Of a stretch of DNA of 64,000 bases, positions 1 through 11,000 are shown piece after piece. Source of the stretch: Plutella xylostella (lineage: Eukaryota; Arthropoda; Insecta; Lepidoptera; Plutellidae); contig NC_063995.1 of assembly GCF_932276165.1 (NCBI RefSeq), positions 4,340,001 through 4,404,000 on the forward strand. The letters run 5' to 3'. The notes beneath the pieces are model-generated. The model was not told the origin of the DNA. It worked only from the letters and a program-made list of their open reading frames with translations, and did not search any database. The position numbers and the translations under genes were made by a program. Numbering within the stretch: the first letter of the stretch is position 1; each line of letters opens with the position of its first letter.

Positions 1-1077
1 ACGCTTGTACCTCGGGACATTGATTTTATTTTAAAAACCGGCTAAATAAACACATTAAAATTCTACCCTAGGCATAGTATTTTACTCGCTTATCAAAACT
101 TGTGAGTCTCGTGATCATACCGGCATCGAGTGTGTGGTGAAGACAATATGAAGTTTTTTGGAGTCAAAAGTAGCTTTTGTATAGTTTTTGATTTACTTTA
201 TCTCATTGAGGCATGCTCAAAATAGAGACATGGATGTCACGTATATATTTTCAGTTATTTAATTTTATGACACGGCAATTATTTGAAAGATTCCTAACAT
301 ATAAATAAAGATATTATTATTATTATTTTATTTCGTTTATTTTCCAAAAACATTTTATAATAGGTACATAAGAGTTTACAACAAAAACCTGCCGCTTAAA
401 CCACGCAGGGTTTATGTGTGGCAAGTGCAGTCAGAAGTTGTGAAATTGAAATTTTTGTTAAATATTGCTTTTTTGTACCTTAGGACACGATTAATGTTTG
501 TACCTTGGGACACTGTATCCTATGGTTTCGTACTATGGAGATAAATAACGCCATAAATCTCTGTTTTTATTAGTGGTAGAGTAAAACTGGAAAGAAGAGA
601 GTTGCAGTAAGTCTGAATCGTTTGAAACAAGCAGTAGATAAAGTAAAAGAAAGAGAAAATATTTCTATAAAGTAAATGTTCCAATTTGAAACATAAGATT
701 CATACATAATCGCAAAATATAATTTCGTTAAAAACTAATGATAATTTGATGTCAAAGTAGTTATAAAATAACGATGATTACAAGACTTTTTGTACCAAAA
801 ATATAATAGATCAATTTGTCCCAAAGTACACTTAAAAGTGTCCCAAGGTACAAACGTGTAACGTACCTTGGGTCAAAACAAACATTTTTACTTTTATCTT
901 AATTTTAAAAAATCTGGCCACACCAAAGCTCCAGCACAAATACTAGTGATAATAGATTATATATCCTACCGAATAAAGTAAATTTCACATTAATATCTTA
1001 GTTGTACCTACGCTGCGATATCTTCATTCAAAGTTGGGTTAGTCGAAAGTGTCCCTAGGTACGTTACGTTACCCTAC
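1..1077. mobile_element. Non-autonomous DNA transposon (MITE family A), copy 1, cut by window start
   Basis: This copy aligns with the complete copy at 14317-15140. Its first base corresponds to about base 26 of that copy, and it ends with the same inverted terminus (CGTTACGTTACCCTA, ending at 1077). Variants of GTACCTTGGGACA occur many times in both orientations (near 7, 475, 497, 818, 840, 859, 1049), which resembles clustered transposase-binding sites. A stretch around 300-450 is absent from the second copy and is probably a later insertion. No coding capacity is visible. The inner edges of the termini read TA-GGG and CCC-TA, which would fit a TA target duplication as in Tc1/mariner elements, but the superfamily is inferred. 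Confidence 0.8.
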
Positions 1078-1096
1078 ATAGATATTATGTATGTAG

Positions 1097-2451
1097 TAGT
1101 GATGTAACGAATGTGTGTTTTTGGACATTCGCGAATGCGAATGCGAATGCGAATATCTCATATCGACATTCGCGAATGCGAATGCGAATGCGAATATTCA
1201 GTTTGTGTTCAAATTTTGAGCTATTTGTATGGTTTAGTGGCAGTTTCGTTCTGAACGAGGTACGTTTTGTTCTAGGCGCATGCCGAATTAGACTAACAAA
1301 TACAAGACGCAATTAAAAAAAAAATGTTACATTTTATTTAGCTCCGTAACAGGACGATTTACACGAAAAATTTAAACGTATTTAAATGTATGGCTGTCTT
1401 GCTCTGACACTATACTGTCAAAATACGCTTTTTGTTTTGATTATTTTACACTCACGGGCAATGAAAAAGATTTATTTAAAAAAAACACCAAATTACTCCT
1501 AAGCGCAAAAAAAAACTTAATAACGACTTCTGCAATTTTTAAGTTCATTTAACGACGCATCAGAATATTACCAACGAAAAACGTTAATATTTTATTCAAA
1601 TTTTATATTAAACGTTTAAAAAAATAGGAGCTATTTTAAGTGGAACTGTTTCTTTGCACGTGAGTGTATGTTTAGGTCTTATGAAACTACAAGGTGGACC
1701 AATAGAAGTCATCCGATGTTGTTTGGCTCAAATTTTTTTCTAAATTAAAAACTTTGATTCTGTTTTTTGATTATGTTTATTTGAACCTTTACAATTTTAT
1801 TGGTAAGGTCTAGAAGATGATATCGGCCAAGTGGGCGCCGTCACAATTAATTGCCATACGGGCTCCTTTTATGGCATTTCTCATCACTTCAGCGAGAACT
1901 TCAGGCGATAGATTCTCGCACTCGTGTCGAATGTTGTCCTTAAGGGCTTACAGAGACACGCGATTATTCACATAAACACGAGTCTTCAAAAAAACCCACA
2001 AAAACCGTCTCAAACGGCAAAAGCGGGCGATTTTACAAAGAATCCGCGATCAATTATTCCGCGATCTTGGAGAATATATGCATTTTTTGTCTAGTCCATC
2101 AACATGAAAACAAATTTGAAATTGGCGGCCATTTGTACAAATGAGAGCAATTTCCAATAGGGTGATTACTTTTGGCCCACCTTCTATTAACTATTTCTAA
2201 AGTTTCATTAAGTACCCAAAAACAATAAAATACCAAATGATAAAGTAAGACTGGTAATGTGATTAAGAGGGTAACTTGTAATAAAAGATTAAAGACGAAG
2301 AGAAGATTTTAAAATACTTTTTTCTAATAAGTACTGATATTCGCAAAACATTCGCACAAAATTTTGCGAATGCGAATGCGAATGCGAATATCCAAAAAAA
2401 TGCGAATATTCGCGAATGCGAATGCGAATGCGAATATTCGTTACATCACTA
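1097..2451. mobile_element. hAT-like non-autonomous element (family B), copy 1
   Basis: The termini are inverted repeats starting TAGTGATGTAACGAAT, and the element is flanked by a perfect 8-bp direct repeat GTATGTAG at 1089-1096 and 2452-2459. An 8-bp target duplication is the hallmark of the hAT superfamily. Next to each end are short arrays of the hexamer GCGAAT (1130-1195 and 2365-2437), giving the element very long, repetitive subterminal arms. The interior is AT-rich and holds a mariner remnant. No intact transposase is present, so it would depend on an autonomous relative. Confidence 0.85.
1692..2193 (-). mobile_element. Degraded mariner-like transposon inside the hAT-like element
   Basis: The ends are imperfect inverted repeats (AGGTGGACCAATAGAAGTCA on the left; the right end reads inward as GGTGGGCCAAAAGTAATCAC). 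On the minus strand, 1945 down to 1810 reads as the C-terminus of a mariner-type transposase: it contains NIRHECENLSPEVL, then VMRNAIKGARMAIN, GAHLADIIF and a stop. Upstream of that the frame is broken by stops and frameshifts. Most of the transposase, including any catalytic DDE/D region, is missing, so this is a fossil. Confidence 0.7.
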
Positions 2452-2534
2452 GTATGTAGTATAAGTATACCTATACTACAGAGAGCTACAGAGTCTACCG
2501 ACATATAATTCTAAATAGATTAATGGAAACAAAC

Positions 2535-3639
2535 TAGTGATGTAACGAATGTGTGTTTTTGAACATTCGCGAATGCGAATGCGAATGCGAATATTTGATA
2601 TCGACAGTCGCGAATGCGAATGCGAATATTCAGTTTGTGTTCAAATTTGTATGGTTTGGTGGCAGTCTCGTACTGAACGAGGTATGTTCCGTTATAGGTG
2701 CATTCCGAATCAGACTAGCCAATACTAGTCGCAGTTTTTTTTAAAGTACCTAGTCACACTTTTTGAAGCGCCCGTAGTCATTAATCGTAACTGATCAGTG
2801 ATCACTGAGGTCAAGCAACACATGGCACGGTCAGCAATTGGATGGGTGGCCGATTTCAAGTGTTTTTTTTCTGGACGCTGCCTTGCTTCGGACGGCACGT
2901 TATGCCGTGGGTTCCGGTTGCTGCTTCGGCAGCAGTCTTTAAGCCTAGACAGTCTAGGCCTTCGGGCAGCTTGAAAACACCTGACAGTCGGGTTGCCCAC
3001 TTACCCGACAACTTCCCCAACACAAGCTAGCTTGTGTTGGGGTCCACCATTTCATCAACGCGCACTAGGCCAGCATGGTGGACTAGGCCTAAACCTATTC
3101 CTCCATTGGAAGGAGATCCGTGCCCCAGCAGTGGGGACGTGATGGGTCGTCATCATGATGATGACACTTTATTTAGCCCCGTAACTGTTACGACACATTG
3201 CGACTGTGTGCGGTACGTTTTCTGACTGTGTAACGGTTCTCACACAATATAATAATAAGGCTATAGTGACACTGAACACGATAACCTACGGGTTTTTAAT
3301 AGATTTCAGCGCGTAACAGAACGCATGCTCAATTTTGTTGCGAGATTTGCTGAGCGGATACGTACTCATCCGACAGATTTAACATTATAAATAATACCAG
3401 ATGATAAAGTAAACACTGATAATGTGATTAAAAAGGTTACTTGTAATAAAAAGGTTACAAACGAATGAATTTTGATTTTGTTAACCTACCATTATTTTCA
3501 AATAGTTTTTTCTAATTAATACTGACATTCACAAAACATTCGCAATAATTTTTGCGAATGCGAATGCGAATGCGAATATCCAAAAACATGCGAATATTCG
3601 CGAATGCGAATGCGAATGCGAATATTCGTTACATCACTA
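2535..3639. mobile_element. hAT-like non-autonomous element (family B), copy 2
   Basis: Same TAGTGATGTAACGAAT inverted termini and GCGAAT hexamer arrays as the copy at 1097-2451, flanked by a different perfect 8-bp duplication AAACAAAC (2527-2534 and 3640-3647). It therefore inserted independently. Its interior includes a LINE 3' fragment (about 2860-3170). A 1.1-kb non-coding carrier with another retroelement inside is usual for defective hAT elements. Confidence 0.85.
2860..3170 (+). mobile_element. LINE 3'-end fragment with (ATG)n tail
   Basis: The region from TGGACGCTGCCTTGCTTCGG through GGCCAGCATGGTGGACTAGG, ending in an ATCATGATGATGAC tail, resembles the 3' end of non-LTR retrotransposons dispersed through lepidopteran genomes. 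It is more GC-rich than its surroundings and has only short open frames. It lies wholly inside the second hAT-like element. Assignment is from remembered family resemblance, not from an alignment. Confidence 0.6.
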
Positions 3640-5010
3640 AAACAAACACATATAAGTAGGCATTGTATTGCAGGTATAATTGCAATGAGTGCTCCGGTTC
3701 ATGAATTCATGACCTGCACATAGGTACCTATAAACATATACCTAGTTAGCTAAGTTTCAGTAGCCGGAACCCATTTAGCTGTAGCATAGAGTAAACTACC
3801 CAGAAATAATGCACCTATAGGGTAATCTAATTTTAACGGTTTCCTACGGAATAAGTATAGAGAGGTAGCATAGTTATAGTATACGTAAATTACTTTGTAC
3901 CTACATAAAAGCTGTCTAGCTAAAAGTTATTGAGTTAGTAGGTAACCCTGCCTACCTGCCTAGTCTTTTGGGACTCTTAAATAAAAAGGTCATGCTATTT
4001 TCGCTAAAATATTTGATAATTTATTCTAAGTAATAACTTTGGTCTTGAAAAGTGAATTAGATTTAATTTCAGTCGTTATATAAAATGACATCCTATATTT
4101 TGTTTAAAAGGCCAGGCTAGTGAATACAATAATTTGCAGCCAAGTGTTAATGGTGACCTGTGAAGTCACCGTGAAGGCGACAGCAAATTAACTACAAACT
4201 GCCAAATTAGGTTAACATACGTTTATGTAGGTATATACCTAACTAGGTACTATATCATAAGTAGGTACTTACCTATCTATCTCGATCGATTTTAAAGTTG
4301 AAAGATACTTTATTAAATTATATACGGATAAGTATTGATTTTAACGCATTCTGCTAGGTTGACATAAGTACACCACAGTGTAGGTGTAGGTATTGTCTAA
4401 CTCCGACAATCTATAGGTACCTATAGACACTTAACTTAATTATTGTTAGTAAACGGTTCACTGATTTGAGCTGTCTAATGCAACCTCAGTAACTTTATCT
4501 GTTGACTGGATTGTAAATAATGGTACGTACGTATACGCTTTTAGGGCCGTATAGGTCCACGGGCTCACAAGACCTCGTAAATTAATCTTTAAAATACCTA
4601 TGTTTATCAACATAGTAAGTACTATGAAAAATACTTAATACACAATAAGCAGTACTTATAGCTACTTTATTTCACTTGCTAGGGATCTGTATTAGTGACA
4701 CCATAAGTATAGGAATTTCCGAAGAATGAAAACGAATGGTCATCTATAAAATTTATTATTCAAATAGAATACGTGAAGGCATGAGAGTATCGCCTATAAA
4801 TAAAGTTATTTGTATTCCTAAGAAACAGTGCAAACTCAACCGGCTGAGAATAGCGAGAAGCGGCCTTCGGCTGGCAGCGCCGCTCGGAATTACAATAGGG
4901 TGGAGTGGACCGCGCATCATAGAGGTAGCTTACTACCTTTCGAGATATTCCCAATCACTCAAGATCCCTCAGGAACAACGTTTACCTACTAACTTTCTGC
5001 AATTTTTCAG
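3640..5010. other. Upstream region of the GMC oxidoreductase gene, no coding signal
   Basis: AT-rich sequence with only short chance open frames. The only support for function is the good splice acceptor at 5001-5010 (TTTTTCAG). It implies an upstream exon of the oxidoreductase gene in this stretch or left of it, but I could not place that exon. Confidence 0.4.
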
Positions 5011-5060
5011 GCTGGCTACCTAAATCATGTGTGGACTTTAATGAGATCACAAACCTTATC

Positions 5061-8000
5061 ATGCGATGGACAGTGGTGGTGCTATGCGTGCTGGCGGCGC
5101 GGGGCGGGGGGGCGGCGCGGGGAGGGGAGCGGGCGCCCAACATGTTCGACGCGTGGACGGAGCTGTTCCGCGCGCGGCCGCGGGACCCGCGCGAGGGCTT
5201 CGTGCCCGACCACCGGCCGCACCACAAGGAGCAGTTCGACTTCATCGTGGTGGGCGCCGGCTCCGCGGGCAGCGTGCTCGCCAACAGACTCTCCGAGGTG
5301 CCCGACTGGAAGGTCCTGTTGCTGGAAGCCGGCGGGAACGAAAACTTCTTCTCTGATATACCCATTTTCGCCCCCTTCCTCTCCCTCACCTCCATGAACT
5401 GGGGGTACAACTCCGACCCGCAAGAGAAGGCGTGCAAGGATCTGCGAGGCAACGTCTGCTTCATGCCGCGCGGCAAGGTGCTCGGCGGCAGCAGCGTCTT
5501 GAACTTCCTGATCTACCAGCGCGGCCATCCGGACGACTACAACGACTGGGCCAGGATGGGCAACGACGGCTGGAACTATTCGGAAGTTCTGCCGTATTTT
5601 AAAAAGTCCGAAAATATGATGATTCCCGAACTGAGAAACTCTTCTTACCACGGAGTGGGTGGATATTTAGACATCGACTACTCCCCGTACCGGTCCCCGC
5701 TGGAGCGGCTGTTCCGCGAGGCGGGCGAGGAGCTGGGCCACGCGTGGCGCGACCCCAACGGCGAGCACGTGCTGGGGTTCTCCAAGCCGCAGGCCACCAT
5801 GCGCCGCGGCCGCCGCTGCAGCACCTCCAAGGCCTTCCTGGAACCTGTCAGGTTTCGGGAAAACTTGAAGGTTTCGAAGCATTCCACTGTTTTGAGGATT
5901 CTGATAGACCCGACTAGTAAAGCCGCCTATGGTGTGGAGTTCATGAAGGATAAGAAAAGGTAAATAAACTATTATGTATTTACTTATTTAGATATTCAAT
6001 GTTTTCTGTTCTATGTACATAGTCAGAAAAAGAGCTACATTGGCCACTACAGCCCAAACACTTTAATTTTATGAACAACTGACGAAAGATACGTTGCATG
6101 GTTACCTATAGATATTGTTTGTATGTATCGAGCATTATTTGATTCAACTATCTTCCACCCATGAGTCTCAGGATCAAACTGTTTGCGCTGGGATGGCACA
6201 CATATTTTTTTGACTGTACGGCTATAACCCTATCTCCCTGCAGGTACGAGGTGATAGCGCGTCGCGAGGTGGTCCTCTCAGCCGGCACCATCGGCTCGGC
6301 GCAGCTGCTGCTGGTGTCGGGCGTGGGCCCGGCGGGGGACCTGCGGGCGCGGGGGGTGCCCCCCGTGCAGGACCTGCCTGTGGGGCACAACCTGCAGGAC
6401 CATGTCACCTTCTCCGGCAACGCGTTCATTGTGAATGACTCCAGCTTGTGTGTCAATGATGTGAGTGGAAGTGGTTTTAATAATGATTTCTAATAGTTTT
6501 AAAATTCATGTTGGTACGTTTGTTTTGTAAGTTTGTTGAATTTATGTAGGTTTAGGAAGTACAACTTAGTGCAAGTATGTAAGTATACTTATTTACTAAA
6601 TATAATCTAAATAATATCGTTTCAATACATGTGAGAAGGTATTATTTCATCTATGGTAGGAAGCTTTATAGTGGTGTGGGTTATGAACCGTTTTGCTCTA
6701 TTTAAGCCTTTGTTCCTGGCACCTTGCCATGCCCAGTTTAAACTGGACCACAGAAATGTACGCCTATTTCTTTGTCCACCATCAGTTTAGTATGTAGCAG
6801 TGTGATATGTTAGTAGCAATTCTTGCTATTAATGAAATTGACTAGTAGGTATGAGGATAATGCATTATATGTACAAGTAGTACATAAATTTACTAATAAC
6901 TTTAGCAAATATGCATAGCATATAATATTAGACATTATATAGGATGCTTAAGGTTTTATCTGCGATAGGTTTTAATCAAAACCTTTCGTAAGACATTATA
7001 CTTATACATACTTAAATGAACTAATATAAACTTATTTGCCGATAAATGTAAATTTTAGCCTTTTTAACAACTGCTGCAGTGCCAAATGCAAATGTTCTAA
7101 AAAATCGATCGCCGAAAATTAGTTCAAGACTCGGTTGGGTTGCTGTGTAGCAATCAGATAGTACGAATACCTTACACATAACCCTCTCTAGGTCATGGAT
7201 TAAATTTAATACCCAACCCTTCACTATCAGGCGACAGCGGCGTCCCCCGCGGCGGCGGCGGCATACCTGGCGGGGCGCGGGCCGCTGACGCTGCCGGGCG
7301 GCGCGGCGGGGCTGGCCTTCCTGCGCACCTCACTAGCCGCTGACGACCCCGCGCCCGGCCGCCCCGACATGGAGCTCGTCATGGGAGCCGGCTCCCTCGC
7401 GGGGGATATGCTGGGGATACTGCGCTCTTTGCTTGGTAAGTTCACCGACTATTCTCTGACGTCTGCATCTTGTCTGTCTGTCTCTTGTCGTGTCATTGGA
7501 CGACTTGTTTTAGTTCGTCCCTCCCTACTATAGGCACATACTATGTATACATAGGTACTGTGTTCGAAGATTGTATGTTATAGAGAATATTGAGCAAAGT
7601 GTTCTGTTTATCACCTTCGTAATAAAGCCCGTTCCCTCCCGCAGGTGTGACAGACTCGTGGTTCTGGCAGGTGTACGGCTCGCTGCCCCCCCGCGTGCGG
7701 CTCAGCACGTTCGCGATGAACCCCGTGCTGATCCGCCCGCGCAGCGTGGGCCGGCTCACGCTGCGCAGCGCCCGCGTGCAAGACCCGCCGCACATACAGC
7801 CCAACTACTTCCACGACCCCCGGGACTTGCAGGCGCTGAGGGAGGGCGTGAGAATGGTGAGCTATTGGCAGCTACAGATCATGAACATTACATTCAATAT
7901 CGCCAGGCAACAGGATTTTAGGTGATAAATAGCATTCTTCTTACATTGACTTAGCATTATACTTGCCTGCCGACGCAACTCACAACTCACAAAATTACGC

Positions 8001-11000
8001 TCATCTGGCCTCACCCTTAAAGGCACCTACTCATCTATGAAGATACCACCTATCACTGCCGATGCTGTGCCATAGGATAGTTACTTACCAGGAATATAGT
8101 CACCTACCTATATGAATTCAAGAATTGTAGTGCACATGCATGCATAGTTCTGCACGCAGAGAAATATCTGGCTACCTAAACGAGAAAAAACGCTACTGTA
8201 ACTAGAACTTCTGTTTGCAAACGTGACAGCAAGACTCGCGAAGTTAACTTTACTAAAACGATTCTGGTATTATTTTACCTGTCGGTTTATTAATAACAAC
8301 TAGATGTTTAGTGTAACCGACCAAACAATTTAATACTAACTACAAGTTAACTTACGCGACTGTTACAACACCAATGTAATTGTAACCATACGTCAAGTAA
8401 AGATTACTAGATCGATTGTTAGGACTACTATGCAATCTGGTAACCATAAACACTTTTTTTTTGGGTTTACTAAATACTTTGCTGTATCTACTAATGAATT
8501 TGTGTAATATAACGACTGGAACTTTAATGATTACTGTTCGTATTGCAACGCTAGCTGTATGTTTATTGTAACAAGTACAATACACATTGTAATACTAGCA
8601 TCCTAGATATTGTTACAGCTACTATTTCGTATGCAGTACCTACTGGTTTAGGGGTCGGTGCAGACAGACAACGGAAAGATCCTCGCGGAAATTATTGCGG
8701 TCATTGAAAAAAACCATGTCACCATAGCTTAAATTACAAAATATATCAAAAAATGGTGACATAGTAAATTTTTCAATTACCTCGAAATTTCCGCGGGGAT
8801 TTTTCCGCTGTCTGTCGGCACCGACCCCTAAACCAGTAGGTACAGGCATACGAAATAGTAGCTCTCTGGAATCAAAAATAAAAATATGAAGTACATAGAA
8901 AAATGACATTTATTTTATATTCTTAATTCTTCTCAATATAATCATCTGTGTTGTATTGTAATTGTAACCACTTGATTTATTATAATTACTTATATTAAAT
9001 TGAGATCAATTAAATATCAGACTCGAATAAATATCGGATACTTAACAGGATTTTTTAAAAATGATGTAAGTACTTATTTGTTTAAGTTGTTGAAGATCAA
9101 TATCCAGATCAGTTATGATATGAAAGCATGCTATAGTTTCAGTCCTTTTTTCTTAGCTTTGGATGGTCGCCATAATTGATTTTCGTCCTGCATGTTTCCC
9201 AGAAACCATTATTATATTGACTCCATTTCCTCGTAATTTTCATCGCTAAAAAACAAAAGATTAAATTAAAATATTTAAAATGGTATACCTTATAATATAA
9301 CCATAATGTTAACCATGTTGTTACGACTTCACGTACATTTTATTACCAATCAAAAAAATACAATCAAATCACTAATATTTATAGGTAGAGGTACAAACTT
9401 ACTTTGAAACGTATCAATATACTGAGGTAAACCCACAAACCCCACTGCTGCAACAGCTGTGGGATATCTCCGTCAACGTCATCGGACATCACGCACAAAA
9501 TCACGTCAAATTTAGCGTAGAATACACAAAAACAAATAATTTATAATCAGTGAGCGCTAGGTGAGCGTGGTCAAAGACACAATGGCGGCCAAACAGTATT
9601 TATGATGGCTTATATGATGATTTACAAAACATAATATAAACAGAACAAGATACTTAGCTATGAATACCACCTCGATTGTTATTGTAACATTATTATTTTA
9701 AACAGGGTGTCCACTCAGAATCCTCCAAAAAAATCCCTGACTTTTCCCTGACTTTCCCTGACCATTTCAGAAATTTTCCCTGACCAGAGATCAAAATAAA
9801 CAAAAGTTTGATTTGAAAGTTTTCCGTTATTTTGCGAAACTTATGTAAAAAAACTTCGATTGCGTAAAATATTTGGCTGTAAAAAGTGTATATTAACGGT
9901 CTTATTCATAAAAAGTTACGGGAGACCTATAGGCCTGCTATAAGCAAATGTCAAAAAAACTTTATTCATAAACGATCAATAGCGCTAAAGAACTCTCCAA
10001 CTGATTCGTAAAACCTTGATATGCTAAAGTTGGCTGAACCCTACTATACACCTTCCGTAAACCTCCTATTGTACAAAAACATGGCGGCCGGTCAACAGCT
10101 GTTCTGCTTTATTGACGATTTGACATTTGTTGTGAGTTAAATTTGCTGAAAATAAGTTGCCATGGCAACGTAAAAATTTAATATTTTTTTTGTGGGTTTT
10201 GGCTTGGCTACTGCGCCTTTAAGCCAACGTAAACTTTTTTTAAGTGCCGCGCCGTGGCTAACATAGATAATAGAGATTGATAAATGAATGAAAGTTTTCG
10301 CTATTTTTGTTTATGGTTTCGTCAGACCGGCAACTTAATAGGGTAAATGTCAAAATGTTTGGTCTGTGAAATCTATTAGCATCACTATAGATATTGAAGG
10401 TTTACGGAACGATTATGAATAGAGATTTTTATGAAACCTCAAATAGGCTTAAAGTGTTCCGTAGCTACTGAGCTCAGTAAACCTACTTTAAGGTTTTTTT
10501 ATGAATAAGACCGTAAGAATATATATATAGAAAGAGACGAGAGTTACTCAGGTATCATTTTGAAACACATGAAATTCTTAAAAAAAATTATTTTCCACAC
10601 AAACTTTGCTAGACAGGTGAAGTTATTATATACGAAAAAAAACCGCGAATTTAAAAAACACGTAGAACAAAAGTTGTTTCGAGTGATCCCTGAGTCGCCT
10701 TATTTCGGCTATGCACATCTACCACTATTGCAACATTATGTATAGAAAGCAATGATAAATAAGTACCTACTTAATTTTTTTGTACAACAAAAATTGAATA
10801 ATCTTATATTACCATAACGTGTAATTCTTTTTTGTATTTGCTAAATTGAGAAATAGGAATACATTTTTTTGTTTTCAAAATGACATTTTACTTTAGAAAA
10901 AAGCCATTTAAAGGTTGGAAACCCAAGCGGGATCCACTGGTTATTATTGCAATTATTGCAAAAGAAGGATAGATAGATAGATAGATAAATCGTTTATTTG

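Noticed and set aside
1125..1195. Hexamer arrays as a CRISPR-like or telomere-like array
   Set aside because: GCGAAT units are directly adjacent without spacers, occur in the arms of a hAT-like transposon, and differ from insect telomere repeats (TTAGG).
5031..5060. GTG codon as the start of the GMC gene
   Set aside because: Eukaryotic nuclear genes do not normally start at GTG. The ATG at 5061 gives a good signal peptide, although an upstream coding exon remains possible.
7857..7924. Extension of GMC exon 4 to a stop at 7924
   Set aside because: A strong GTGAGC donor at 7857 joins in phase to an exon that continues the family pattern (RYGARLH...PFPGC); the extension has no family resemblance.
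10560..10745. 62-codon frame as a gene
   Set aside because: It contains the dispersed AGAACAAAAGTTGTT repeat and lies inside a transposon. It has no recognisable domain.
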